This document shows, piece after piece, positions 26,740-35,756 of a stretch of DNA of 64,000 nt. The notes beneath the pieces are model-generated. The model did no database searches. It saw only the letters and a list, made by a program, of their open reading frames with translations, and was not told where the DNA came from. Every line of letters starts with the position of its first letter. Position 1 is the first letter of the stretch. Source of the stretch: Haloimpatiens massiliensis (lineage in GTDB: Bacteria > Bacillota > Clostridia > Clostridiales > Clostridiaceae); contig NZ_LT854640.1 in the NCBI RefSeq assembly GCF_900184255.1, forward strand, positions 1,820,156-1,884,155, read 5' to 3'. The position numbers and the translations under genes were made by a program.

Positions 26740-27675
26740 ATGGATATAAAAAAAATTGGAGTACTTGGCACAGGAACTATGGGGCATGGTGTAGCTCAGC
26801 TTTGTGCACAAGCAGGTATTGAGGTTAATATGTATGGAAGGTCCGATGAAAGCTTAAATAGAGGTTTTAACAATATAAAAAAGGATCTGTCTATAATGGT
26901 TTCAAATAGTAAGTTAACCAAACAAGAAAGCAATGCTATTTTTTCTAAAATAAAAGGAGTTAAAACTTTAGAAGAAGCTTGTAATGGGGTTCAATTAATA
27001 GTAGAGTGTTTAGCAGAAAAAATAGACTTAAAAAGAGATATTTTTAAACAATTAGATTCATTATGCTCTAAAGAAGTAATATTAACTTCTAGTACCTCTG
27101 GGTTAAATCCTAGCGATATAGCAGAGGAAACTAAAAATCCTGAGAGAGTTGTAGTAGCACACTTTTGGAATCCACCTCAACTTATACCTTTAGTTGAAGT
27201 TGTACCTGGATGTAAAACTTCTACTGAAGTAGTTGATAAAACCGTTCAATGGGTTAAAAATATAGGCAAACAGCCAGTTAAAATGAATAAAGAATGTCCA
27301 GGCTTCATAGGCAATAGGCTTCAATTAGCTCTTTTGAGAGAGGCATTATACATTGTAGAACAAGGTTATGCAGACCCAGAGGAAGTAGATAAAGCTGTAG
27401 AATATAGTTTTGGAAGACGTCTTCCTTTAACTGGGCCACTAAAAAGTGCTGATTTAGGCGGCCTAGACATCTTCTACAATATAGCTTCTTATTTGTTTAA
27501 AGACTTATGTAGTCAAACAGAACCTTCTAAACTATTAAGTGATAGAGTATCTGAGGGCAAACTAGGAACAAAAAAAGGTGCGGGAATATACAATTGGACA
27601 GAGGAAGAAATTAATAGCATTCAGAAAAAACGTCAAGAATTACTAATGTACTTTTTAGATTTGGATAAAGAATAA
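26740..27675 (+). CDS. 3-hydroxyacyl-CoA dehydrogenase family protein
   Basis: A 311-residue protein with an N-terminal NAD-binding Rossmann fold (GVLGTGTMGHGVA, residues 7-19) and a C-terminal 3HCDH domain containing CPGFIGNRLQLALLREAL and PLTGPLKSADLGGLD. The family includes 3-hydroxybutyryl-CoA dehydrogenase, L-carnitine dehydrogenase and lambda-crystallin-type enzymes. The lone gene and HFWNPPQLIPLVEVV block do not decide the substrate. In clostridial butyrate synthesis hbd normally sits with crt and bcd, which are absent here, so I do not name it hbd. The ATG at 26740 follows GAGGGGG. Confidence 0.83.
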   Translation: MDIKKIGVLGTGTMGHGVAQLCAQAGIEVNMYGRSDESLNRGFNNIKKDLSIMVSNSKLTKQESNAIFSKIKGVKTLEEACNGVQLIVECLAEKIDLKRDIFKQLDSLCSKEVILTSSTSGLNPSDIAEETKNPERVVVAHFWNPPQLIPLVEVVPGCKTSTEVVDKTVQWVKNIGKQPVKMNKECPGFIGNRLQLALLREALYIVEQGYADPEEVDKAVEYSFGRRLPLTGPLKSADLGGLDIFYNIASYLFKDLCSQTEPSKLLSDRVSEGKLGTKKGAGIYNWTEEEINSIQKKRQELLMYFLDLDKE

Positions 27676-27739
27676 AACATGCAATAAATTAATTTTGGGC
27701 TATTTAATAAATATTGTGTAACATTAAATAAACATTGTT

Positions 27740-28020
27740 TTTAAAAAAAGCTTGTCTCAAAATACATTTGAAAATGAGGTTATAATTTTCTTATTCTGAG
27801 GCAATCTTTTTTTAATCAAAAAAAATTAAGCTTATAAAAAGCTTAATCAACCTAAAATAATTTAAATAAAGGGGGAATTTTTATAAATGCTTAAGTCAAG
27901 CATTATAAAAATTCATCAACTGCAAAATAAATGTTTATATTAAATTAATCACGGATGAAATCAAAAGCCCTCAAGGATAATTAAGCCCCCTCTAATTTCA
28001 TCTGAAATAATTAATAAAAA
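27740..28020. other. Run of hairpins in a 796-base intergenic region
   Basis: The gap 27676-28471 has no gene. It begins with an imperfect terminator-like hairpin (about 27752-27815, GTCTCA..TGAGGC then Ts). Two inverted repeats follow: ATTAAGCTT/AAGCTTAAT (about 27827-27849) and AATTTTTATAAATGCTT/AAGCATTATAAAAATT (27886-27913). A last pair, GATGAAAT with ATTTCATC (27954-28012), brackets a GC-richer block including CCCTCAAGG and CCCCCTC. The rest (28020-28450) is AT-rich sequence presumably holding the promoter for the HesB-like gene. Confidence 0.45.
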
Positions 28021-28471
28021 CCAAAATTTAAGTTTTGTAAATTCAATAATAAATAATATACTATTTCTATATTTTTAAATAATATTGTTTATTTAATACC
28101 CCAAATCAATGTCCAATACAATCAAATCAATTTACACTAAATATATATTATCACTATTTTCAAACAAATGCAATGTTTTTACGTCATTATTTCAATTTTT
28201 TATTACAATTTAAATTGTACAAACCATATATATTGAATTCTCCTAGGTTATACTATATGTATATAAATAAATATAAATTTTCAACATCATATTTCTAAAT
28301 AATACAAATAAATTTAGATGACATTTCATATATTATAATTTAGCCAGTATCATATTTAATATTTTATCAATAACATTTATATATACGTTGAATTTTGTTA
28401 CATTTTGTATTATGATTATTCTATAACTACTATTATTTAATAATGGTTATAACTTTTAGGAGGTGGCTAAA

Positions 28472-28807
28472 ATGGCAGCTATAAAAATGAGTGAAACTGC
28501 TTATAATGAATTTAAAAAGTTTCTAGATGATAATAATGTAACTAATAATACCATAAGAATATTTTTAGCTGGAGTTGGGTGCAGCGGTCCTCAATTTAAT
28601 CTAGCTTTAAGTGAAAAAAATATTGGTGATGTATCTGAACAAATTGGGGAATTAACTTTTCTAGTAGCTGGAAATCTTTTCGAAGAATTCAAAGGCTTTG
28701 AAATAAAATGCCCTGAAGAAAATGAATTTGATAGTTTCACTATAGAACCTTTTGAAATAGGAGAGTTCAATGGGTGTGCTTCTTGTGGTGGAAACTGCGG
28801 ACACTAA
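28472..28807 (+). CDS. HesB/IscA-like iron-sulphur protein
   Basis: A 111-residue HesB-like protein. It has AGVGCSGPQFNLAL with Cys37, and a C-terminal Cys-rich end with Cys102, Cys105 and Cys109 (CASCGGNC), a metal-binding pattern. In related anaerobes, HesB-like proteins of this subgroup can contain selenocysteine in this area; here all positions are ordinary cysteine codons. I start it at the ATG at 28472, since the GTG at 28463 lies within the TTAGGAGGTGG ribosome site. It is monocistronic with a strong terminator. A role in Fe-S delivery or redox chemistry is inferred. Confidence 0.82.
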   Translation: MAAIKMSETAYNEFKKFLDDNNVTNNTIRIFLAGVGCSGPQFNLALSEKNIGDVSEQIGELTFLVAGNLFEEFKGFEIKCPEENEFDSFTIEPFEIGEFNGCASCGGNCGH

Positions 28808-28845
28808 TATAAGCTTAACTATTTAACAATTGCTTTTATTAATAT

Positions 28846-28880
28846 AAAATCCCTTAGCTAAATTTAGCTAAGGGATTTTT
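28846..28880. terminator. Rho-independent terminator of the HesB-like gene
   Basis: AAATCCCTTAGCTAAA pairs with TTTAGCTAAGGGATTT with almost no loop and is followed by Ts. It may also serve the converging lipoprotein gene that ends at 28907. Confidence 0.85.
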
Positions 28881-28906
28881 GTATTAAAGTTCTTTAAATA
28901 TTTAAA

Positions 28907-30742
28907 TTAGTACAAATAACTAAGTCTTTCATTTTTGAAATCTGTCAGTTCCCAGTTTCCTTTTGTATCCTTATGAAGCACCATTTTATATATAGTATCC
29001 TTAGATTTTTCTTTAAGTCTAATATAAACCTTACAATAGTTTCCATTTTGTATGTTAGCTGCTAGACCAGGTTTAGCTATATCCCAAAACTGTATTTGAA
29101 CTAAACTCAATTCTTTGTCTTTAAATATTCCCATGAACATTTTTCCTTCTTTACCCTTGACTAAATAATCCGTACACAGTTTTTTAACTTTTTCATATTC
29201 TTCTGTATAATTAAAAGTACTTAATCCTGTTACATACCATTTGTTTTCCTTAGTATTATACGTGAGAGCTAATTCTATATTTATATTTATAATACTTCCA
29301 CCAGAATTTTTCATCACTCCCACTACCTCAACATAGGCATTAGCATTATTAATAACTTTATAATTAGCTGCTTGAAGTTTTAAATCATACTCACTAGAAG
29401 GAATAGTAGCAACTATATCATTTTTATCCTTATATATATGCTCCATATCCAATAATGCATATTGATTTAATGCATCATTATTAGAAAAATATTCTTTAGT
29501 TTTCTCCATGTCGTATACTCCACTACACATATATTCAGCTACAACCTCTGATGCTCCTCTTATGGTTTTAAATATTTCTCCTCTTTGTTTATCTATATCG
29601 CCTGTAGAAAATTGTACTGAACTATTTTCAAAATCTATTTGCTCCTTATTCTCACCAGCTATTTGAGCTTTTTTTCCATCTGGAGATACAGAAAATTTTC
29701 CTCCAGACACTAAATATCTTTCTTTCTCTTTTCCCTTTTTATCTACTAAAATTAAAGTAAATTTACCCTCTTCCTCAACTTTATTCTTTATAGTATAAGC
29801 AAAATCACCATTATAAATAAATTTAGCATCATATATACATCTTTTATCTATAACCATAGGTTTATAAGAATCATTTATATTATTTATATAATATAGTCTA
29901 AAATCATTTTCCCCTATTAATAAAGAAGCTGTTTTATACGAATCTCTAAATTTACCATTATATACTTTTTTCATCTTATTACCATTGCTATCTACTATAA
30001 AAGTAGATACCTTATTTAAAGTAGATTTTGTTATTTCATTAGTAGTAACATAATAATATTCCTTATCTAAGGCACCTTTATAGTATTTACTTTCATTACT
30101 ACTATAAGACTCCACCTTTTCTTTAGAATCCATATAGTACACAGTGTTATTTACTAGATTAGCATGTTCTGTATAAATTCTTTTCCCATCAGGAGACCAA
30201 CCAAAATAAGTTACAAAATCACCTTTTGTCTCATCTTGAAACATAAAACACATTTTTTTCATATTATATATATATAATTTTTCTCCTGACAAAAGAGCTA
30301 CTATATTTCCCTGCTTATTCCATTTTGATAAAGTCACTAAATCTATATCACTTTTAAGAACAGTACTATTTTGAGATTGTACATCATAAAGCATTAAATA
30401 AAATTTACCAGAAGTTTCACCACTTATTATATTTTTGTTATTTCCTACTTCCTTAGACTCCGACATATAAAATATATATTTATTATCTGGAGAAACAGCA
30501 ACAGGTATCTTGCTAAATCTTTCATTAAAATTAATATTTCTAAAAGGATCTATTCCCTTACTAATTACTTGTCCATCAATTTTTCTTATTTCGTTTTGAT
30601 TCTTATCCTGATAAACTTCATATAATTTATTGTCTCTTGTCTCCATAGTGGAGCAACCATAAAAAATCCCTATAAGCACTAACCCCATAATAGGAAGAAT
30701 TACATTCTTATTAGGTTTATTGTTAAAAATCTTCTTTTTCAC
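28907..30742 (-). CDS. Large lipoprotein with WD40/PD40-like beta-propeller
   Basis: A 611-residue lipoprotein (lipobox FYGC, Cys30). Residues about 60-390 contain PD40/TolB-like blades: AVSPDNKYIFYMSESKE, GWSPDGKRIYTE and FSVSPDGKKAQIAG. The C-terminal third (about 400-611) is a separate domain with TGLSTFNYTEEYEKVKK and WELTDFKNERL, resembling accessory domains of envelope lipoproteins. It is the last gene of a minus-strand group with a sensor kinase, response regulator and DUF218 protein. It may sense or modify the cell surface under that two-component system, in the way LpqB-like lipoproteins accompany MtrAB. That parallel is inference. Confidence 0.78.
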   Translation of the reverse strand: MKKKIFNNKPNKNVILPIMGLVLIGIFYGCSTMETRDNKLYEVYQDKNQNEIRKIDGQVISKGIDPFRNINFNERFSKIPVAVSPDNKYIFYMSESKEVGNNKNIISGETSGKFYLMLYDVQSQNSTVLKSDIDLVTLSKWNKQGNIVALLSGEKLYIYNMKKMCFMFQDETKGDFVTYFGWSPDGKRIYTEHANLVNNTVYYMDSKEKVESYSSNESKYYKGALDKEYYYVTTNEITKSTLNKVSTFIVDSNGNKMKKVYNGKFRDSYKTASLLIGENDFRLYYINNINDSYKPMVIDKRCIYDAKFIYNGDFAYTIKNKVEEEGKFTLILVDKKGKEKERYLVSGGKFSVSPDGKKAQIAGENKEQIDFENSSVQFSTGDIDKQRGEIFKTIRGASEVVAEYMCSGVYDMEKTKEYFSNNDALNQYALLDMEHIYKDKNDIVATIPSSEYDLKLQAANYKVINNANAYVEVVGVMKNSGGSIININIELALTYNTKENKWYVTGLSTFNYTEEYEKVKKLCTDYLVKGKEGKMFMGIFKDKELSLVQIQFWDIAKPGLAANIQNGNYCKVYIRLKEKSKDTIYKMVLHKDTKGNWELTDFKNERLSYLY

Positions 30743-30818
30743 AATATCCCTCCTGTGTTTCTAATATATCATGTACATTTATTCAAACTTCATCTTCTCC
30801 GTAAAATAGTTGTAAATT

Positions 30819-32222
30819 TCAGAATATTATTTTAACGGTAGTTCCCACGTTTACTTTACTTTCTATTTTAAGCTTAGCATTATGTCTTCTTATTATTTCG
30901 CTACTTAGTGCTAGTCCCAATCCTACTCCTCCTTCTTTTCTAGAACGAGATTTATCTACTCTATAGAAAGGCTCTATTACTTTTTCTATTTCTTCTTCAG
31001 CCATACCCTTTCCAAAATCCTTTACATATATATAATTTCCTTCATGATTTTTACCTGTTCCCAGTATTATTTTTGAATTTTCATTAGATGCTTTTAGAGC
31101 ATTATCAATTAAATTTATGAAAACACCTTTTATCATATCTCTATCTAAAGGCAATTTTATATCTTCCCCTACTACTTCTAAAGCTATATTCTTTTCACTG
31201 CACTTAATCTTCATGATTTCAGATATGTCTTTTAATATAGATATTACACTCTGATCAGATATACAAAGTGGATCCTCTCTAGCTATTATCATCTTCATTA
31301 AAGTATTTATTAACTTTAGCATTCTACTTCCTTCAAAATATATATAGTTAAGTCCTTTATGAAAAGTTTCCTCATCATATTTTATTTTCATAAGAAGCTC
31401 TGCATACCCTATGATAGATGTAAGTGGGGTCCTTAACTCATGAGCTAAATTATCAATAAATCTTTGCTTCTTTTGACTTTCTATTTCCAATTGAGTTATT
31501 TTACTTTCTATCTCATCTGCCATAGTATTAAATCTTCCCGCAAGTATACCAATTTCATCTCTATTTTTTACATTAACTCTTTCTTTGTAGTTTCCTTTAC
31601 TTATGTTATATGTTACATCTGTTAGATTTTCTATGGGCTTTATCATTACCTTACTTATGGTTCCCGTTATAGCTGTTATAATCATAAGACCTATTATACC
31701 AACTTCAAAAAAGAAAAGATACTGACCGGTTTTTTGCTTGTCTATTTCTGTAATATCTTTTATATAACTCAAAATAAATTTCTTATTTTCTGCCTCAAAA
31801 CTTTGATTTGTAAAAATGTAATGCCTATTTTTTTCTTTTCTAAGTATATAATTTCTTTGGCCATTTAATGCTGATTTTAATTCTTCACCTCTATTAAAAT
31901 TAAATATACTTTCTTTAGGCGCTATAATTTTACCATTTTCTTTATATATCTCTATATAACTGTTTTCATCTTCGAACATATTTACTATTCTTTGGCTGTA
32001 ACTATCTAAATCAACCTTCTCATCCATTTGCTTTTGATTTACCATCAAGTACAAAACAGAGTTTCTATATATATTGCTTTGTTCTTTAAGACACCTATTT
32101 ATTTCCTTACTTAATAAATCATTATAGGTTTTTTCTGTAACTACAATCCCCGTAATAGTTAATGTAAAAAAATATATACTCATGCACAAAAAGAAAATTT
32201 TCCATCTGAATTTCAACTTCAT
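30819..32222 (-). CDS. Membrane sensor histidine kinase
   Basis: A 467-residue kinase: membrane segment at about residues 7-28, an extracytoplasmic sensor of about 130 residues, a second segment (about 167-190), a HAMP linker (NISKGNYKERVNVKNRDEIG), the H-box NLAHELRTPLTS with the phospho-accepting His near 258, an N-box INLIDNALKAS, and G boxes KDFGKGMAEEE and GGVGLGLALS. All catalytic blocks are intact. I use the ATG at 32222, two bases after GGAGG; a TTG nine bases upstream overlaps that site. It follows its response regulator by about 19 bases in the same operon. Confidence 0.93.
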   Translation of the reverse strand: MKLKFRWKIFFLCMSIYFFTLTITGIVVTEKTYNDLLSKEINRCLKEQSNIYRNSVLYLMVNQKQMDEKVDLDSYSQRIVNMFEDENSYIEIYKENGKIIAPKESIFNFNRGEELKSALNGQRNYILRKEKNRHYIFTNQSFEAENKKFILSYIKDITEIDKQKTGQYLFFFEVGIIGLMIITAITGTISKVMIKPIENLTDVTYNISKGNYKERVNVKNRDEIGILAGRFNTMADEIESKITQLEIESQKKQRFIDNLAHELRTPLTSIIGYAELLMKIKYDEETFHKGLNYIYFEGSRMLKLINTLMKMIIAREDPLCISDQSVISILKDISEIMKIKCSEKNIALEVVGEDIKLPLDRDMIKGVFINLIDNALKASNENSKIILGTGKNHEGNYIYVKDFGKGMAEEEIEKVIEPFYRVDKSRSRKEGGVGLGLALSSEIIRRHNAKLKIESKVNVGTTVKIIF

Positions 32223-32241
32223 GACCTCCAACTTAGTTAAA

Positions 32242-32889
32242 CTACTCTAGTCTATATCCTATCTTGTATACGGTCTTTATTCTTTCAGTATCCAATTTAT
32301 GTCTAAGCCTTTGTATGTGCATATCTACAGTTCTAGTATTTCCTTCATATTCATAATTCCATATTAGCTCTAATATTTTTTCTCTTGATAGCGCAATACC
32401 CTTGTTATCTACTAATAACTTTAATAATTCAAATTCTTTAGGAGTTAACTCTACCTCTTCTCCATCTTTAAATACCCTTCTCTTTTCCACATGTATTTCT
32501 ATATTATCAAATTTCTTTATATTATCTTCTTTATCACTTCTTCTAAATAAAGCATTTATTCTTGCTATTAATTCCATGCCTTCAAAAGGTTTAGTTATAT
32601 AATCATCTGCTCCTAAATTTAAACCTTTGACCTTATCCTTTAAGCTGTCCATTGCAGTTAATAATATAACTGGTATATCCCTTTCAACTATATTAGGTAA
32701 TAATTGATATCCATTTATTTTAGGAATCATTATATCTAATACTACTAAATCTAAAGCCTTTGTTTTTATAATTTCCAAGGCCTTTTCTCCATCTTCTGCT
32801 TCCAATGTATCAAATCCAACCATTGATAAATTGAGTTTTATAAGTTCTCTTATAGGCTCTTCATCTTCTACTATTAATATAGTTTTCAT
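32242..32889 (-). CDS. OmpR/PhoB-family response regulator
   Basis: A 215-residue regulator. The receiver domain carries the acidic pair EDEE (8-11), the phospho-Asp in LDIMIP (about residue 52), the Thr switch in LLTAMD and the Lys in TKPFEG. The C-terminal winged helix ends in RTVDMHIQRLRHKLD, the usual OmpR-type recognition part. It is followed by its cognate kinase and preceded by a DUF218 gene. Its targets are unknown; the adjacent lipoprotein is a likely one. Confidence 0.94.
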   Translation of the reverse strand: MKTILIVEDEEPIRELIKLNLSMVGFDTLEAEDGEKALEIIKTKALDLVVLDIMIPKINGYQLLPNIVERDIPVILLTAMDSLKDKVKGLNLGADDYITKPFEGMELIARINALFRRSDKEDNIKKFDNIEIHVEKRRVFKDGEEVELTPKEFELLKLLVDNKGIALSREKILELIWNYEYEGNTRTVDMHIQRLRHKLDTERIKTVYKIGYRLE

Positions 32890-32913
32890 TAATTATCTCT
32901 CCCTCTTACTATA

Positions 32914-33696
32914 CTATCTATCAAAAATTACAGATTTTACTACAGCTAAAGCTTCTCTCACATAAAAATTAAGCTGAAGAGTAGTCATAACCTTTGCAGG
33001 CATTCCCTGTAATTCTATTCCAACTCTATTTCCTAACATTTTAGCCCTAAAAATATGAAAATTACTTGTTACAACCCCTATTTTTAGATTTTTAATTTTC
33101 TCTAAACTTTCACCTTCAACTTGAATCAATTTTTCTTTTGAAAAAAGTAAATTTTCATAGGTATTTTTGGATTTATCCTCCTTTATAATTCTATTTCTTT
33201 CTATACCCTTGTTTAAAAAATATTTTTCCATAGCTTCTGCCTCACTTATGGCTTCATTTGCTCCCTTACCACCTGATACTATTATTTTAGTGTTAGGGTG
33301 ATCTTTTAAATAACCCCATGCCTTCTCCACCCTTTGGTAAAGAGTAAGTGACATAGTTCTTCCTTGCAATCCAGCTCCTAATACTATTATATAATCAGAA
33401 TCAGCTGTGTAATCCTTATTTCCATAATATAATATAGGAATTTCTATAATTATAAACATAATTATAAACGCACAAATAATGACCTTTACTATTTTTCTCA
33501 CACCCGAAAATTTTTTTGGGATTTTAATATTATTTTTATTCAAAATCCCACCTATAATAAATATTATACCAACTAATAACCAAAATCGTGAAAAACTTAT
33601 TTTAAAATTAAAACCAAGTAGTATAACATAATAAATTAAAGACAAAATGCCTAAGATTACTAATATAGCGCTTAGTTTTTTATTATATTTATTCAT
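32914..33696 (-). CDS. DUF218/YdcF-SanA-like membrane protein
   Basis: A 260-residue protein with two or three N-terminal membrane segments (residues about 9-30, 33-50 and 65-88) followed by a DUF218 domain: DYIIVLGAGLQG, KIIVSGGKG, EAEAMEKYFL and KNTYENLLFSK are the conserved blocks. YdcF/SanA/ElyC proteins act in cell envelope metabolism, although their reactions are mostly unknown. I start it at the ATG at 33696 behind TTGGAGGAAAGA. The stop is 24 bases before the response regulator, so it heads the DUF218-regulator-kinase-lipoprotein operon and supports an envelope-related role for that group. Confidence 0.85.
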   Translation of the reverse strand: MNKYNKKLSAILVILGILSLIYYVILLGFNFKISFSRFWLLVGIIFIIGGILNKNNIKIPKKFSGVRKIVKVIICAFIIMFIIIEIPILYYGNKDYTADSDYIIVLGAGLQGRTMSLTLYQRVEKAWGYLKDHPNTKIIVSGGKGANEAISEAEAMEKYFLNKGIERNRIIKEDKSKNTYENLLFSKEKLIQVEGESLEKIKNLKIGVVTSNFHIFRAKMLGNRVGIELQGMPAKVMTTLQLNFYVREALAVVKSVIFDR

Positions 33697-33976
33697 TCTT
33701 TCCTCCAACTATTGAAAATTTAATTTACAATTATCTCTGTTTTTATATTTACTTCACAATATCTATCATAATAACATTATTTTCATTTATCACTATGTAT
33801 TATTTTACCACAACATAGGCACTAAGTTCACCTTTTCAATTTAAAATTTTGAATTAAGACAAAAACTTTAACCTCATTGATGATTATTAATTGTTTATTG
33901 ATAATATTGCCTTTATTCTTCACTGGTAGTAGAATGTATGTAGTTGTAAAATTCTTTGAAAGAAAGGTTGTATTCA

Positions 33977-35251
33977 ATGAAAATATTACGGAATATTAAA
34001 GGCAAAAAAAATACTGTAATAAACAGTAATATAAAATACTATATTTTAAATGGTATACTTTTTACCATTATGACTTCATTATATAAATCCTTTGCAGACA
34101 AATTTATAACTAGATTAGGAGGCGGCTCTTTTCATCTATCCTTATATAACGCTTTACCAGGCTTAATAGGCGCTTTTTTTATGTTTCCTGGAATAATTCT
34201 TATAAGTAAAACAAAGAATAAGAAAAAAACTATGTCTAAGTTCTTTCTTCTCAGCAGATTAATAATTTTCTCTTTTGCATTTGTTCCTTTTTTTCCACTT
34301 AGATATAGACCCACTATATTTATAGTATTATTTACACTTATGAGCCTACCTGAATCCTTATCTGTAATGTCGCTACAAAGTTTCTCAGGAGATATATTTC
34401 CAGAACACAATCGTTCAACTGCTATATCATTGAGAAATAAATTTTCTACTCTTTTTAATATTATTTTTCTACTTATTTTAGGTGAAATATTTAACATAGT
34501 AGCCCATAATAATGAACAAGCTGTAGTATTATATCAAATTTTATTCGTACTATCGTTCATAGTAGGACTTATAGAAATTTCTACTTTTATGAAATTAAAA
34601 GAAGTAAATCCTATACAAATGAAAAAAGAATCCCTTAAAGATTTAAAAGTACAAATACCTAAAATTTTAAAAAATAAAACTTTCAGTGGTTTTCTATTTT
34701 GTTCCTTAATATTCCACTTCGGATGGCAAATGGGCTGGCCACTATTTAGCATTTATCAAATAAAATATCTACACGCCAATGAATTATGGCTTACTATTAT
34801 AAATGTATCTTCTAATGTAGTTATGTTTTTTTGCTATAGTTATTGGAATAAACTTATACAAAAAAGGGGCAATGCATTCGTAATAATGTTTGCTACTTTT
34901 GGCATGGCTATAACACCGATTTTTTATGCACTTTCCTATAATTTATATATATTAACTTTGACAGGTTTAATAACTGGTTTTTTCACTTCTGGTACTCTCA
35001 CAGTTATTTTAAGCTCTTTATTAGAAGTTTGTCCTGAAGAAAATAGGCTTTTATATGTGGGAATACACGCTACTTTCACAAATCTAACTTTATCTATAGC
35101 ACCTATGGTTGGAAATCTTGTATTATCTTATACCAATATATATATTGCTTTATGCATATCAGGTTTTTTTAGACTTATTGGAAGCATTGCTTTTTACATA
35201 CGGAAAAAATATATAAAAAAGAATGTTAATACTTCCTCCATGTGTTGTTAA
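33977..35251 (+). CDS. MFS transporter
   Basis: A 424-residue major facilitator superfamily protein with about 12 hydrophobic segments. The basic loop KTKNKKKTMSKFF between the second and third segments and FSGDIFPEHNRSTAISLRN after the fourth resemble MFS members of the drug- or peptide-exporter type, but no substrate can be assigned. The ATG at 33977 has AAAGAAAGG nine bases upstream; an earlier in-frame TTG has no site. It stands alone on the plus strand ahead of the glycine riboswitch, with no obvious co-transcribed partner. Confidence 0.8.
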   Translation: MKILRNIKGKKNTVINSNIKYYILNGILFTIMTSLYKSFADKFITRLGGGSFHLSLYNALPGLIGAFFMFPGIILISKTKNKKKTMSKFFLLSRLIIFSFAFVPFFPLRYRPTIFIVLFTLMSLPESLSVMSLQSFSGDIFPEHNRSTAISLRNKFSTLFNIIFLLILGEIFNIVAHNNEQAVVLYQILFVLSFIVGLIEISTFMKLKEVNPIQMKKESLKDLKVQIPKILKNKTFSGFLFCSLIFHFGWQMGWPLFSIYQIKYLHANELWLTIINVSSNVVMFFCYSYWNKLIQKRGNAFVIMFATFGMAITPIFYALSYNLYILTLTGLITGFFTSGTLTVILSSLLEVCPEENRLLYVGIHATFTNLTLSIAPMVGNLVLSYTNIYIALCISGFFRLIGSIAFYIRKKYIKKNVNTSSMCC

Positions 35252-35420
35252 ATTTAAAACTAAAAACAGACATGTATTTGTAATCTCGATAGCATTTATA
35301 GATTTTATAAATATTTTGAATAGTTTTTATCTTGAAAAAAGATATAAAAAGTGATAAATTTTAAAATGTACAAGCGATTAATTAAGTTTTATAAATAAAT
35401 TATTAAATATTCTAGATGAC

Positions 35421-35600
35421 AATAGCATGAGATACCTTTGGGTAGCCGAAGGAGCAATACATAAACAGCCTAAATTTATGTAGAAACTTTCAGGCAAATA
35501 TAATGCTATTGGATAGATCTCTGGAGAGACCTTTTAAAGGCACCGAAGGAACTACTATGGTTCATAATCCATATAAAAATTCTCAGGTAAAAGTACAGAG
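35421..35600 (+). promoter_or_regulatory. Tandem glycine riboswitch (two aptamers)
   Basis: Two glycine aptamers in series. Aptamer 1 (35421-35510) is closed by AATAGCAT with ATGCTATT and holds GGGTAGCCGAAGGAGCAA and AACTTTCAGGCAAA. Aptamer 2 (about 35519-35600) is closed by CTCTG with CAGAG and holds GGCACCGAAGGAAC and TTCTCAGGTAAAA. These core blocks are the hallmark of the gcvT riboswitch class. It lies about 155 bases upstream of gcvT and so controls the glycine cleavage operon. Confidence 0.95.
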
Positions 35601-35652
35601 GGTATAAAGGCACAAGGAATTACTATGCCTTTGTATTCCTCTGTTATTTTTT
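35595..35652 (+). terminator. Riboswitch expression-platform terminator
   Basis: A nested hairpin: ACAGAGG (35595-35601) with CCTCTGT (35638-35644), and inside it AAAGGCA (35606-35612) with TGCCTTT (35626-35632), followed by TATTTTTTT. The CAGAG bases are shared with the closing stem of aptamer 2, so glycine binding should prevent terminator formation and switch the operon on. Confidence 0.85.
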
Positions 35653-35756
35653 TATAAAAATTTAATTATAGTTATAATAGTTAATTTCAAAATGAGGACT
35701 AAGCTTAATATTTATCTAAAATTACTATTTAATTGTATTATGAAAGGAGGACAATT

